64,000 nucleotides of DNA. Source: Echiichthys vipera (Eukaryota; Chordata; Actinopteri; Perciformes; Trachinidae). Below are positions 50,801 to 63,836 of the stretch, piece after piece (the first letter of the stretch is position 1; the number at the start of each line of letters is the position of its first letter). The notes under the pieces were generated by a model. The model ran no database searches and was not told where the DNA came from. It saw nothing but the letters and a program-made list of their open reading frames with translations. Both the position numbers and the translations under genes were made by a program. The DNA lies in the NCBI GenBank assembly GCA_963691815.1, contig OY829653.1, forward strand, positions 27,233,653-27,297,652, given 5' to 3'.

Positions 50801-52714
50801 CTGAACAAAAGTGCAGGCTTCCCATGTGCTCGAGCTTGCATCTGTGCGCGTGCATTACGCGTGGGTGGAGGCTGCGTGAAGGAGGAGGTGTTACCGGGAA
50901 CAGAAGCATTTTGCAGATGTTGCAGGGAAGAAGAACTCAATGGAAAGTTTTGCAGTTATCAGTCATACAGCACTCTCTGACTCGCAAAGGTATGCCACAT
51001 GTGGCTCCATCCCAATTCAGTTTCAGGTTTGCTTAGTCTGATGGAGAGATCATTGGAAAGGTGAGAGAGAAGAGAAGAAAAGTCTGAAAAACATGTTTAC
51101 TGGTGGAGGTTGGGGTTGACGTAGTAGTCTAAGGTTTCCCTCTTGGAGTGTCTCCCAGAGCGGAGGCGAGTGAGATTCCCTCATGGTTCCCCTAGACGTA
51201 ACATGAGGCACGCTCATCTCTGTTTGTCTCTGACCTTCTCCCTGTCTGTGCTCACTCTAATTGCCCTTCCATACTCTGGGCCACTTCACAGCATTACATG
51301 TGGCTCATTCTTTGGAGCATCTGAATCACCTGCCACATGCATTGTATCATTGCTGTGCCCCATGACAATCCCACAGGACAATCCCCTGCTTCTATTCCCC
51401 CCATCAACCACATCGTCCCTATTACACATGCACATTTCTCCATATGCAACTCTTATTTCCCCCAGTTTAAATAGAAAACCCTTATCTGATCTGTTCACCT
51501 TCTGTTTTTCTCTTTTCCTGAGTTTTAATATGGCATTTTGGAAAGAGATATCTACTGATGTTCGCTCTCTGAGCTGACCACCCGCCCCCACTACCGCAGC
51601 TCACCAATAATAGGCCAACTGCGACTGGGATCTTTTATTCTTTCACTTGCTGCATGATGTGAAAAACATAATGTTTTGAAAAAAAGGGTTTTACATCTTC
51701 CAGAGCTGCTGGACTCTTACTATCAGTTATTTGGAAACTGACTCTGATTCACTTATCTGATGGCTTCCTGTCCCAAAAGCAAAGTGCAGCATTTCAGCAG
51801 CATAAAGACACAGCTGCTGCTGACCCAAGCTAACTCGCAGTATCAGTACCACAGTGCCCATGCTATTGCCTCACATGGTGTGACACAAAGACTGTTCTGT
51901 GTCACTTCTTTTTCTGACAGCCCTAATGAGTCATCCGTTCTGAAAAAAACGGGGGGAAAATGGCACTGTGGTCACACTGTGTGTGCTGATTGCCCTAGCA
52001 GAGCCCAGAGAGTCTGTTCGCTAAGGTGTGGCATGAAATCACAGAGAAAACCAGAGGAATGTGAGCTGAGGTTCTGCAGGCTCCCAACAGCTGCAGTAGC
52101 TCACAGTCTTTTATTGCATGGCAGCAAGGGAAACCTCCTTACCACAACAAGATGGGGTTGAGAAGAAAGAGAGAACAACAGTTATTTCACAGGGCAGAGT
52201 TAAGAATAGAAAATGAGGGAGAAGAATAGGGAAAGAATTTCCCAATCAAGGATTTAATGAAGGGACAGTAATAGTGAAGCATTTAATGGAATAAAGGAGT
52301 GTGTAATCCCAGTTGAAGATCTGAGATGAAACAGTGAAAAAATCCCTGCTAAATTTCATGATACAATTATCCATCACAATTTTCCATAATCAAAAATGAC
52401 ATATTCCCTTTGATTTGTTTTGTTTTTTTCTGTCCAAACCCCAAAGGCTTTCAATTTTAAAGACTTAATTGAGCAGCAAATGCATTTAGAAAACAGCTAA
52501 TGCTTTGCATTTTTGCTTCAATTAATCAATGATCAAATCATGACTACTTGTTTATCCACAAACTGTTTCAGCACTACACTAAACAAGATGCTTAAACCCC
52601 TGATCGCCTAACCCACCACCAGAGCACACATCTCTCCTTTATCATCTTCAGATTATTTAAGGACGATTTGTTCTAGTATGGTACTAATTATGTATTTTAT
52701 TCTGTTGCCTATAG

Positions 52715-52770
52715 ATGGGCATCATCTGTGGGAGACCGAAGCCAAAGTTGACAAGGACTCTGTCAAAAAT
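52715..52770 (+). CDS. nfatc1: nfatc1 exon E7 (micro-sized IPT exon)
   Basis: The exon is only 56 nt. It completes Asp637 and encodes residues 638-655, GHHLWETEAKVDKDSVKN. The acceptor is ttgcctatag (AG 52713-52714) and the donor AAT|gtaagt at 52771, phase 0. It aligns to the mammalian segment DGHHVWEMEAKTDRDLCKP as I recall it, with the same length and position. It is too short to stand out as an open frame and was found from the phase left by E6 and the homology. Confidence 0.92.
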
Positions 52771-54608
52771 GTAAGTGAACCTCACCGACGTAACTGATTT
52801 GAAATGCTCCTGCTGTCTTTAGTCCCACCCTCCCTTGACACTTTCTCCTTTCCTCTCTGTCTGCTCCTCATTTGTCCCCTGCAATGATGTAACCTTTGCT
52901 AAAGCATTACAAGTTGCAACGCAGACAATGATGATTAGCCCATGCAATCCTGAATGGAATTTTCACAAAATCTCTGTACCTTAATGGAGTAAACATGGGC
53001 TGTCATATTGTTTTTGCTTCCAACACTCACAAAAAACACACAGATTACAAAATAGAAGCATTAACACCTCGTCTGTGCCGGGATCCTGCAGCCAAGAGTG
53101 GATTACGGCTCTGCTTTTACCTGCTGCTTTTCATGAGAGCCGTAATGAGAAAATAAACCAGGGCACTCATTACTTTGACACTCAGCCACACATTCAGATT
53201 GTGTTAATATAAAATGGAGTGAAAGGGATTCGTCAAGAGAACGGGAATGAAACAAATGTTGTTCTACGTGTCACAGAAAGATGGTTGTGCTCTGGAGTTA
53301 ATTAAGACTTTGCTGAGGTTCATTAGGTCTGCTTTCAGTGTGGAGAGAGTACAGGATCTGTTTGCTTGTGCGTGACAGTATGTTTTGCATTGCTGAGGCC
53401 TTTCATCAGCGGCGTCTCATGACCCCTCCCCCTCTTTGTGTAAACTAACCAAAGCAATTTGCACTTGCACAGGGTCTAAAATAAACCACACGCATCTAAA
53501 TGCTCCAACTTGAGGGTGTTTTTCTCCTTGTTGTTGCTGCTATTTCACTCAGGTAAATAACTTGGTTGCATCAGGAGGGTAAATATGGACTCTGGTGTCT
53601 AATTGGCCTGTAGGGCTGGCTGATGTGCTATGGCTGGAGTCCCAGATGCTGGAAAATTAAGCAGGCGTGCAAGGCTCGGCCGGGGGCGACAGTGTTGGGA
53701 GGCGAGGTCGATGAAAGGCAAATACTACTGTGTGTTTATTTGTACATCTAACAAACAAGTAGGGAGAGACTGCAAGAGAACCCTGGCCTTCCTCGTGTGT
53801 CAGTTGCCACCAGACTCTTCTAAAGTGCTGCAGACTGTGTTTTTATTGCCATCCAGAGCGTGGTAATGTTCATTGGTCACGAAGGAGAGGTGTGCACACG
53901 CACACACTTTAACACACTCAATCAGCCACCTGCATATTTTCTTTGTCGTCATCTGGAAGGCAGACTGGGCCGGAGGACGCAGGCCCCTCACCTCCAGCAC
54001 CCCCCACCCCATGGCTCCCTCCATCTACAGTGATGACCAACGACAACCTGCTTCCTGTCATTCTGGCCTGTTCAGAGCCCCATGAGAATGACAGAGACAC
54101 AAACGCTCCGACAAATTCCCTCTGTGTTCCCTTGTCAAAAAAAAAGCAGACGAAAGTTCACATCCGTCCAGACTTGCTGAGGTCTGGCCTGGGGGGGACA
54201 GGCGAGCCTCTCCACAGGGAGGCATGGCTGTGCAAACAAATAAGCCGGCTACCTCTCTCCCCTTGTGCTGTACGGGGACGAAGCTAAAGCCCAGGGGTTT
54301 TCCTCAGACACAAACACGGGCACTGGACCAACCTCATGGGCTTAACTACTGTGTCTACACAGTCCAGACGAGCTCATTTAGACCAGGTCCCAGTCCAGCC
54401 TCTTGGAAACAATACCCTAAATGCAGGCCAGCTGTAAAATAAACATAGCTGTTGATTAATATGCTGCAGGACGTTGTGTAACAAACTTACATATTAGAGT
54501 GCAATGAAATCAGATGAGTAAATACAACTAATGCACTATTATTATTTGGGTGGTATCAACACTTTTCTTATTTCATAAAGGTCTTATTGTATCTTATTTG
54601 TATTTAAG
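52771..54608 (+). other. nfatc1 intron 7
   Basis: This is a 1.8-kb intron between E7 and E8. I see no repeat, hairpin or coding segment that I can support in it. Confidence 0.85.
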
Positions 54609-54741
54609 AGCACTCTTGTTGTGGAGATCCCGCCGTACAGGAACCAGAGAATATCCAGCCCGGTGCAGGTTAACTTCTACGTCTGCAACGGCAAGAGGAA
54701 GAGGAGCCAGTACCAGCGCTTCACCTACCTGCCTCCTAACG
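54609..54741 (+). CDS. nfatc1: nfatc1 exon E8 (end of IPT/RHD-C, C-terminal NLS)
   Basis: The exon encodes residues 656-699 and one base of codon 700. The peptide runs STLVVEIPPYRNQRISSPVQ, then VNFYVCNGKRKRSQYQRFTY and LPPN. KRKR (684-687) is the C-terminal basic nuclear-localisation motif of the family. The acceptor is tgtatttaag (AG 54607-54608). The donor is G|gtaatt, weak at +5. If not spliced, translation would continue into the intron for only G-N-Y-H-K before TAA at 54755-54757. Confidence 0.94.
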
Positions 54742-55143
54742 GTAATTATCATAAATAATTCCCACCTTTTTATCACCAGTGGCACATGAAAGATATGTAG
54801 CACAAGCTGCACACTCTTCATTCATCATGTAGAGTATTTCTCCAGGTCTTGACATCCATCCACTGTAAGTTTACCGCAGACGTCAACATGTCATGTGGAA
54901 TTTGCAGCCACCTTTTTGGGGGTTAGTGTTTTTGTCGTTTTGCCTGGCACAGCTTGGCCGTAGCCTGTGAGTGAGAGCACAAGCTGTGAGGTGTGTTTAT
55001 TCTATAGTGAGTCTGCGTTCCCCAGCGATGAGGTGTACCTGCTGAGTGACAGAGCCTTCGAGCGCTGTTGATGAAGAGAAGTCAATCCCCCAGCGACCTG
55101 GCTTTCACACCCTGGCTCACACAATGCCCCCCACTTCACGAAT

Positions 55144-55185
55144 GCACAAACACACACACACACACACACAAACACACTCGCACAC

Positions 55186-55274
<89 letters not shown>
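55144..55274 (+). repeat. (AC)n microsatellite
   Basis: About 130 bases of CA repeat. The first 45 bases are interrupted by AAAC, TCG and ACG variants and the last 85 are nearly pure. It is in intron 8, about 400 bases after E8. Confidence 0.97.
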
Positions 55275-55279
<5 letters not shown>

Positions 55280-56935
55280 ATGCATCTATCAGGCAGTGCT
55301 TTGCCCTGTCATTCATGTAGCAACCTGAAAACCCAGGAATACCTTTCTCTGTGTTTATCATGTGTCCCTGGCCTCAGTGTTTATAGATGGCTTTCACATT
55401 GGAATTTGAAGAATGTATTGCTGGGAGTTTAAAGAAGAGTTCAGCCTCAAAATTACATTGTGGGCTATTGACTTCTCACAATGGGCGCAGGTGAAATATC
55501 AGCTTTGGTATTACTTTCAACCATCCGGCTGGAATACCGTTTTTTTATCTTCATGCATTCAGTGAAAGTTAAATAAGCGTGCTGCTCTTCTTTCAGCAAA
55601 ACAATGCTTCCCATTTATAGTGCCGAAGTCCTTTACTGTTGGCTGTTGAGCAGCAGTCAGGAGTTCAGTGCCTTACTTAAGGCAATAAACAAATTTTCTG
55701 GCACCTGATCAATAGTTGGAGGCTGGAGGCGGGTGCCCCATATATCCTAGCTGGTTTACGGATTGCAACCAGCAACCTTCCATTACCCCCGCCCCACTCG
55801 TGATAACCAGTGAAAATCCATTAGATCAAAACAATGGTATCTTGTATTCATTTATCAGTGTCTAATGGGGCTAATGCTGCTGGGAGAGCATGCATTGTGT
55901 TTTAAGTCTGCAGCTGTTAATAAGATGTGACATTTAGATTATCAGCAGATGTATTCATGGCCACAGGAGATAAGTGATGGGGATTTTGGACAAGGCTCTG
56001 AGAGAAAGTAGAGCAAGGCCCTATTTGGAGATGCCTGATTATATGATGAACGAGTTCACTGTGGGTAACTGGACCAGTGTAGGGCTGACAAAGCATGTCC
56101 ATATATAGCAGATCCATTTCATATACTGTACTTCCACAGAGAAACTGAGGGAGAGGGAGAAATAAAGGGAAATATAGAGGCTTATCAGCCTTCACGATGC
56201 ATCTTTAAGTCATGAGCGTAAACACAGCTCTAATTAAAAGATGACTTGTTGTGTTCTTGCCAAGTAGACCACAAGTACTATGGACCACACAAGCAGGGCC
56301 AATGTCGTCTTAAAGGAGCATACTTAATTTGTGTTACAAACAGAGATCATGAATCACAAGCTATAGAGTTCTATTTTGAGATTTACCATTCTTTTGAAGA
56401 TGCACATTAAAATATACAACATTTCTAAAAAATAAATATTTATTATTCAAATCGAACTTGTTATCAAGAGTAGTTTTACAACTGTGGTGGAGCCGAAGCA
56501 GAGCAGCTGAAGTAATCATATTACAGTGAGGAAACCTCTGTGGGCGACAGCAAGCACAGAATTCTCTGGTGAAGTAACAACACAGCCAGTAGAGTCACAA
56601 GCAGAGTTCAACTTGCAATACCATTGACACTTCGTATACATTGTCAATGAGATTTGAAGGCTGTAAAGTATCATTACAGAGTTTAAATACAATAGCTGTC
56701 GTTATAAATAGCTATACAAAATATACGATACAAATAAAATAAAAATGTATTAACCTATTTATGATGCTAGTATAGTGATCAGTGCTGACTAATTAAAAAA
56801 GCTTTCACAAATAAAACTGTGTAAAGATAATGAGTGTAAACAGACCCTCTGTGACAATGATGACTGTAATACATTCATGGTTTCAATAACAAAGAATGAG
56901 AAAATCCTAGTGAAGCTGTTTGCTTTTGAGGGTTT

Positions 56936-57117
<182 letters not shown>

Positions 57118-57187
57118 TCAACACTGAGAGAAACAACTAACACTGTGGCCAGGTACTCGGGGTGGGCTGGGGCGGAGGACACCCACA

Positions 57188-57230
<43 letters not shown>
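57188..57230 (+). repeat. (CA)n microsatellite
   Basis: About 42 bases of CA repeat, the inverse complement of the (TG)n tract that ends about 70 bases earlier. Confidence 0.95.
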
Positions 57231-57233
<3 letters not shown>

Positions 57234-57829
57234 GTTGTCAACACTTTTTTTTTGCTCGCTTGTATGAAAAGACTCTTCCGGCCCGCTGTCCCACTTCAAG
57301 CACAGTTGTGGCCACTGACGTTGTTTAGAGAGAACATTTCTTTCACACTCTGGTGTCTGCTCGTCTATAAAAAGGCAAACCAAAGCCTTTAAATAGCCTG
57401 ACTTGTTTGAAACAGCGGAAGGATGAAGCAAACACTCTGGGACACAGATGCTAGTGAAAACCACCTTTATTTTCCATTCAGGTCATGTTACCATCTTGCT
57501 ATTCTTTAATGCAAATGGGGTTAGCACCTTTTGCGGCTGAACACTAATGCCTAGTTTCTTTAGGCTGTATGTGTGTGTATTACACACTTAAACACTCATT
57601 CTACCACCACACCTAGCCTTATTCTGTCCTCAGTCATAAGTGCAGTTTATATGTATTAGTTACTTTTGGAAATCCCACGAACCAACCCAGCGTTGAACTG
57701 CATGCCAAATTCATCAGAGCACACCTGGCCAAATTGCCTCCCGAATGTCAATATGACCGGTTGCTGACAAGCACTGTAGTATTTATAAGGCTGTTTCTCT
57801 AAATAGTTTCCGATTCTCTGATGAACAAA

Positions 57830-58196
57830 CTTAAAGTTGTAATCCATAAGATTTGAGATAGCTTGTTTCAGTGGCCTCTTTGTCAGTAAGATGTAACTAC
57901 AGGCGAGCCTGTTCTTTCAGAGCCTCCATCTTGTCATGTTCAGGGTCATGTTCAATGAACATGTTCATGTTCGCTATATGTGGTACCTTTTTTTGCTTTT
58001 TTGTAAACTTTATTGAAAAACACTCACCTCTCTACTTCCAGTCTGTCCCCTTTATGTTACCCTCTTAAACACTCACATGTTCCTATTACACTTCTGCCCT
58101 TACTACAAGCCTGACTCAGCATTTTTCTACTCACCGTTTGATAGACAGTAACTTAAAAGACAATTAAATAGATGAAAATACAAGTACAACTTTAAA
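57830..58196 (-). mobile_element. MITE, family A copy 2 (inverted relative to copy 4)
   Basis: Ends are CTTAAAGTTGTAATCCATAAG at the left and a GTACAACTTTAAAA end at the right. Most of its interior, including ACATAAAGGGGACAGACTGG-like and TTCAATAAAGTTTACAAAA segments when read on the minus strand, recurs in opposite orientation at 60090-60345. It is shorter than copy 4 because of an internal deletion. Confidence 0.75.
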
Positions 58197-58928
58197 ACAA
58201 ACTGTGGCTACATCGCATCACTTCAAACTAATTTCAAGAGAATGTTGAGGACAAAGTGTCCTTCACAATGTGCTTTAATCGAATATTCTCTAGCTTATCT
58301 CATCTAAAACACAAAAACACAGATCCAACAGCGCTTTAGCATTCCTTTCATTGCCAAGTCCATTTGTAACAAGTATCACTAACTTATCACAGTTCCAGAT
58401 CATTCTGTCCCACTTTAACCCCCGGCCGTGGCTGCTCTCACTCTTACTAGCTGACAGACAAATATAAGCCTCAGTGATATGAATGTAGGGTAAAACATTG
58501 CCATTGTGATGTTCAAACTGGCTTTAGTAACTCAGAAACATCCTCGTTGAAATGTGTCATCAGCACTGTACAGTATGTCAGAGAGCACACTGGTCAAAAG
58601 TCTCTGTGAGCGTAGAGACCCTTGGGCTTCAGTGATTGAAAGCACCTGATCTTTTTGTTCCATAGTTGCAGGAGTGTTTTTGGATCTCACTTCTCAGAGG
58701 TCCAAACTGGACACTGCTACCCAGGTAAATTGAAGCGCGAGTCTGTCACGTTAGCTCCGACTACCCTCTCTGGCGGTCCAACCACTAATGATTACGAAAA
58801 ATGCATCACTAACTGTGCATCACTTGTGATTTTTCCCGGAATGTGTCCACAGGCAACCAGCTAGAAATACTGGAAATGCAAGGGCTTTCACCACTAGTGA
58901 TTTTACATACATTAAATTAAATTAAAGT

Positions 58929-58961
58929 CTTTAAAGTTATAATGCGTAAGATTTTCATCTA
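58929..58961 (+). mobile_element. MITE, family A copy 3, left part (split by insertion)
   Basis: CTTTAAAGTTATAATGCGTA followed by AGATTTTCATCTA matches the left end of copies 1 and 4. The continuation, GTTAATTGTCTGTTAAATTAC, is found at 59672 on the far side of the TA-flanked MITE. This copy was therefore interrupted by a later insertion. Confidence 0.7.
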
Positions 58962-59669
58962 CCGTATTTTTCGGATTAAAAGTCGCTCCAGAGTATAAGT
59001 CTCACCAGCCGAAAATGCATTATAAAGAAGGAAAAAAACATATATAAGTCGCACTAGAGTATAAGTCGCATTTTTGGGGGAAATTTATTTGATGGAAATC
59101 CAACACCAAGAACAGACATTTCATCTTGAAAGGCAATTTAAAATAAAATAGAATAGAGAACAACAGGCTGAATAAGTGTACGTTATATGACGCATAAACG
59201 ACGAACTGAGAACGTGCCTGGTATGTTAACGTAACATATTACTGTAAGAGTCATTCAAATAACTATAACATATAGAACATACTATATGTTTACCAAACAA
59301 TCTGTCACTCCTAATCACTAAATCCAGTGAACTCTTCTTCCTCAGTGTCACTTCTGAACAACTCCGCCAACTCCAAGTAGCAGGTAGCATCTTTTTTTCA
59401 CAATGCACTTCTGCCATGACCCGCCCCCGCCGAATTTTGATTGGTTGACGTCTGTGTGTAACGATTGCTGATATACGCCTAGTCTCTTACGTGACTGAGA
59501 TAAATAATAGCCCGGGCTATTATTTGATATTTTACGGTAATGTGTTAATAATTTCACACATAAGTCGCTCCAGAGTATAAGTCGCACCCCCGGCCAAACT
59601 ATGAAAAAAACTTATAATATAAATAATATATTTATTATAATATAAAGACTTATAATCCGAAAAATACGG
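58962..59669. mobile_element. TA-flanked MITE nested in family A
   Basis: This is a 708-bp element with 24-bp imperfect inverted ends: CCGTATTTTTCGGATTAAAA at the left and the complement CCGTATTTTTCGGATTATAA at the right. TA flanks both sides (58960-58961 and 59670-59671), as expected for a TA target duplication. Several AGTATAAGTCGCA-type subterminal direct repeats lie near both ends, a likely transposase-binding pattern. It has no coding capacity for a transposase. Confidence 0.85.
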
Positions 59670-59671
59670 TA

Positions 59672-59745
59672 GTTAATTGTCTGTTAAATTACTATCTACC
59701 GAAGAGTGAGGCCCTTTGTCCTCGTTGTTCTTTTAAAATTAGCAT
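59672..59745 (+). mobile_element. MITE, family A copy 3, right remnant
   Basis: This is the continuation of the split copy: GTTAATTGTCTGTTAAATTA followed by CTATCTACC, equivalent to ATTTAACTGTATTTTAAGTTACTATCTA-like sequence in copy 1. Similarity fades after about 59700, so the right limit is approximate. Confidence 0.55.
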
Positions 59746-59767
59746 GAAGTGATGTAACCATAGTGTG

Positions 59768-60347
59768 TTTTAAAGTAGTGATCTGTAAGATTTTAATCTA
59801 TTTAACTGTCTTTTGAGTTACCAATGGTTGAGTAAGTTAACAATGGTGACTGATCATATGACCCATTAATGAAAGCGCTTACTTGCCTTTTTAGCCGACT
59901 CTTTCCATTCCATTTCCAGACTTATTCCAGTCTGTGTGGTGACATTCCCTCCCTATAGTCAAATTCGCCGCCATGTTAGTGACGCTGTTTCCTCAGTCTG
60001 CAGCCGTTGGTCTGCCAGGTGGAGCACGTCACTGCCGGTTATGCTGCGTTCCCGTGTAATGGCATATTGGGAACTTCCAACTTCTGAGTCAGTAAGGGCA
60101 GAAATGTAATAGGAACATGTGTGTGTGTGTGTGTATGGATTTAAGAGGGTAACATAAAGGGGACGGACCTGATGTAGAGAGGTGAATGTGTTTCAATAAA
60201 GTTTACAAAAGAGCAAAAAAAGTCAACACACATAGTGACTGTGAACGTGACATGATGGAGGCTCTGAAAGAACAGGCGCGCCTGCAGTTACATCTCTCTG
60301 CCAAAGAGGTCGCTGAGACAACGTATCTCAAAACGGATTATGACTCT
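59768..60347 (+). mobile_element. MITE, family A copy 4 (longest copy)
   Basis: The left end TTTAAAGTAGTGATCTGTAA leads into TTTTAATCTATTTAACTGTC and GGTGACTGATCATATGACCC, as in copy 1. The right part is the reverse complement of copy 2, ending CTGCCAAAGAGGTCGCTGAG, then a degraded terminus. About 240 bases (59880-60110) are mostly absent from the other copies. Confidence 0.7.
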
Positions 60348-63300
60348 GAGATATTAATTTAAGTACGTAAAAAGTGTTAAGCTAATAAAGTCAAGTGTTT
60401 TCTGCTCATGAGTTATTGAATAGGTAAAGCTGTCTTCAGCCAATGGATGGAGAAGACACATGCTGTTGATATACCCTCAGCACTATTTGCGGTTTGCTTG
60501 TCTGTGATGTTGAGATGCAAACACAGTAAAAGTGTCCTTGTCTGGCTCCTGAAATGATCCCCACTTTTCCAAGCTCCCTTCCAATCATTGTTGCGTGAGT
60601 AGAGATGTGACGTGTCACTCTTCAAATAAGAAACCGTTTTCAACAACCACATTAAACAACAAACGGCAAAAAGTCCTGGCACTGACCGAGGTTTGAGCAA
60701 AGAACTTCTCGGAACCCCTTTATTTTTACAGGCCGTTTGGAGATTCCTCTGTAATATCAAGTTCTATTCTTAACACAAACGGGTGCCGACTCCCTCCGCT
60801 GCATTGGTTTGTGGTCTGAGCTGGAAGGGACAAAGTCAGAAACATGTTCTGTGACACATACAGGAAAAGTTAATGAACCACACATTGTTCCTTTTTTTGT
60901 AAATATTTGCACAGTCATGTTTTTTTCCCCAAAAAATTGGACAAAGACTGAAGTGCTTCTGTCATGTCTACAGCTTGGAGCTTTACAACACCTACAGCAC
61001 ACTAAGGCCAACAGTATGCTGGGTGACCAGATTGCCTACACAGTGGGACATGGTGCACCAGGAACCTTTGAATTAATGAACTACCACCTGCTCCATGTTA
61101 AATGTCACTGCAGATTTGCGCCGTCAGAACAAGATGAGTTCAACATTTCTGAAACAAGACAATTGCTATTTTTTTCGCTGGGGCATGACACACATCAGAT
61201 ATGAGATTCCTTTGCATTCCTTAATTCACCTTGTCTGATGGGTACAAGTCGAGAGCGTCTCCTTTTCGAGGTAATTTCCAAATCTGCACAAGCCCGGTTT
61301 TTCTTGACCTTCCTAAGACAAACATCTACAGCCCGATTACCATTCCCTTCAGAGGAAACGAATGCGCAATAAACTACCCAGATCAGCCCTGATCAGTTTA
61401 ATACGAGCAGACATAGGGGAAACGGCCAGAGATGGAGAGAAAACCATGTGCAGAACATCAACTGTCTGTGGGCTATAACCCACAGGTTGGGAGGAAATAG
61501 AAGCCAGCTGAAGTTGGGACTCGCCTGGTGAATCTGTTTTCTCAGCTCACATACAAAGAAGAAAGGAGACAGATGGATCAAGCTGGAGGGAGACCTCTGT
61601 TTATATCTGAAGCAGAGGAGGGAGAATTTCAGAAAAAAATAAACTTAAAAGAACGGTCATTAGTCAAACGTGATTTGATTTCCTGTTTTGCCAGTCTTGC
61701 TCAGGAAAATAATGTTGACAAATGACCTCAATGGGGATGAAAACTTAAAGCTGCAATGAACAAAACTGCTCTTGATAAATACACAGCATCCCATCCCTTT
61801 TGAGATAGTGCTGATTCACCCTGTATCTACATTAAATGTGATAGAGACCATGTTGGTCTTGGTCACAGACAGGAAATCGTATGACTATGTACATCAGGTT
61901 TGTTTAATTTTGAGAAGAGCTTCCAGAGAAAGCTTCTCTCATCTATATATGCCTTTTTCACCGCTCTTTTTTATTTGGTGTAAATCATCACTAATCACAA
62001 GGACTGGTGAATATGAGTTTCTCAGTTCAAACTTCTTAAGTAAGTACTTAAGCACAATTTTAAAACCATGATTTTTGTAATAATATGGCCTAATATTTTC
62101 ACCAACGTAGCTGTTGCTGTAAAGAAAATCTTCCATATGCATGCAGGACAGTACATCAATTTTCAGGATCCGTCAAGCGTAATGTTCAGACTGTGTTCAG
62201 ACCAGCAGAACTTTAAAAAAGATCTCATAAGGTCAAAATGTGTTTCAACTCACAGATCACAATGCAGTTCTTCGAATGCTAAAAATGAAAAATGTGAAAA
62301 TCCAATTTGCTTATGACATTACCACATAACAACTGTGGCATATTGCCACCGTGGCCCTGTGCCATCCATTCACATCAGAGAGTAGCCAGAGGAGAGAAAG
62401 AGAATGACTGAGAGAAGCGGCTGTGGTTGTAGTGTGAACCATGTGACATGCTCGTTTTATTCCCCCGGCTGTGGAGAGGAGGCCTGTGCATCATGGGACT
62501 CACCGTACAATGCACCCCAGACAAAAGGCCTGGTCCCTGAGCTGTGACAGGGCTGACGTAAATGTGCTCCCTGCTGCGTTAACACTGCACCATATCTCAG
62601 CACTCCAGAGGCTACTAGCATGATTAATGTCTTTACAAATCCAACTCACACAAAAATAATAACATATTTAACAAACAGCCTGTTTTTCATGAGACCCAAC
62701 AACATTTCACTAGCACCATTTGCTTTTACTGTCACTTAAAGCTTTCTATTGTGTATGAACGCTATAACCCATTTTAGACAGCTATCTCATTCATATTGAC
62801 ATCTGTAGGCCTTTAAATAAATGTCACTTGGAGCAAGTTTAGCCAAAAACTCTTAATGGTTGGAATCAAACGCTCACCACACCCATTAACGCATTTTAAC
62901 AATATGTAGAAATAGAAACAGTGTGTCCATTGTGACTCAGAAGCCTTTGCTATTCATATGGGTATCTTAACACTGCCCTATTAGTTTTGTGCTGGCACAG
63001 TGTGTGCATATGTACTAATATAATAACTCACCAGCGAGCTTGTTAATCCCTCTACTTCTCTCCACCCACGCTATATAGTTCTGTTCTGAAATGTTCAATT
63101 AATAGAAAGTTGTTTTCAGTAACTACTCTTGACAGTGAACAGGAAGCCTGCGATACCTGTCCGTCACAACTAATCAGGAAACAGTGCAGACTGAATTAGA
63201 AATTAGAAGAGAGGCAGGATGATCAAGTGGAGTCACTGCGCTCTCCTGCATTAGCTGGGGCCTGAAACTCCTTAAACCACAGGCGCAGCTCTACAGCCTC

Positions 63301-63428
63301 TCAAGGCGCTCAGTCGGCCTCATCAAAATCAAATCATCTCCTTTCACTCTCTCCCTCTATCTTTTGGTCCTGAGAGAAACAATTACTCCTACAGTTTGGA
63401 GGGAACCTTGGGGTCCTGGGCTCCTTGA

Positions 63429-63446
63429 GCAGCAGCAGCAGCAACC
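63429..63446 (+). repeat. Short (CAG)n run
   Basis: Five to six CAG/CAA units, about 390 bases before E9. Confidence 0.85.
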
Positions 63447-63836
63447 CAGTGCTTTAAAGTAGTCTTTTGTTGGATATCAGAGCTGGAGGAGAGTCCAAAG
63501 AAAATAGGTCTTATTCATTATTAGAGCCAGCTGTGGCTTTCCACACTGATGACTCATCCATTTTTCTTTCCCCCCTATTCTTTTGCTTTTTTCATGGTGT
63601 GGTAAAGAGGGGTGGCGGTTGGGAGGCGTGAGGGTTTCTCTGTTAGAGAGCTCAGCCAAGTTGACAGCGAGCCCATATCCACTGGTGGTTATTTGTTTGG
63701 ATTATGGAGGGACTCATGGCCACAATTGTGCCCGCTCACTGCTTTACTCAGCCTCACTCGTGCACTCATTGAGCCACGTGGATTCCCTGCACGTTTTTTT
63801 AATATCTCCACCTTTCTTTCTACTTTTTTCCCCCAG

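Larger units (their letters stand above)
42797..52714 (+). other. nfatc1 intron 6
   Basis: This is the longest intron in the window, 9.9 kb. It contains an 8-bp-unit tandem array, a 201-bp MITE, a GC-richer dispersed repeat near 46 kb and a long (GA)n tract near 47.8 kb. Open frames at 49556-49972 and 51143-51577 show no homology or splice logic. From 48 to 52.7 kb I see nothing else definite. Confidence 0.85.

Noticed and set aside
51143..51577. 144-codon + strand frame in intron 6
   Set aside because: Driven by pyrimidine-rich sequence (Leu/Ser/Pro-rich) and overlapped by an antisense frame; no support as a gene.
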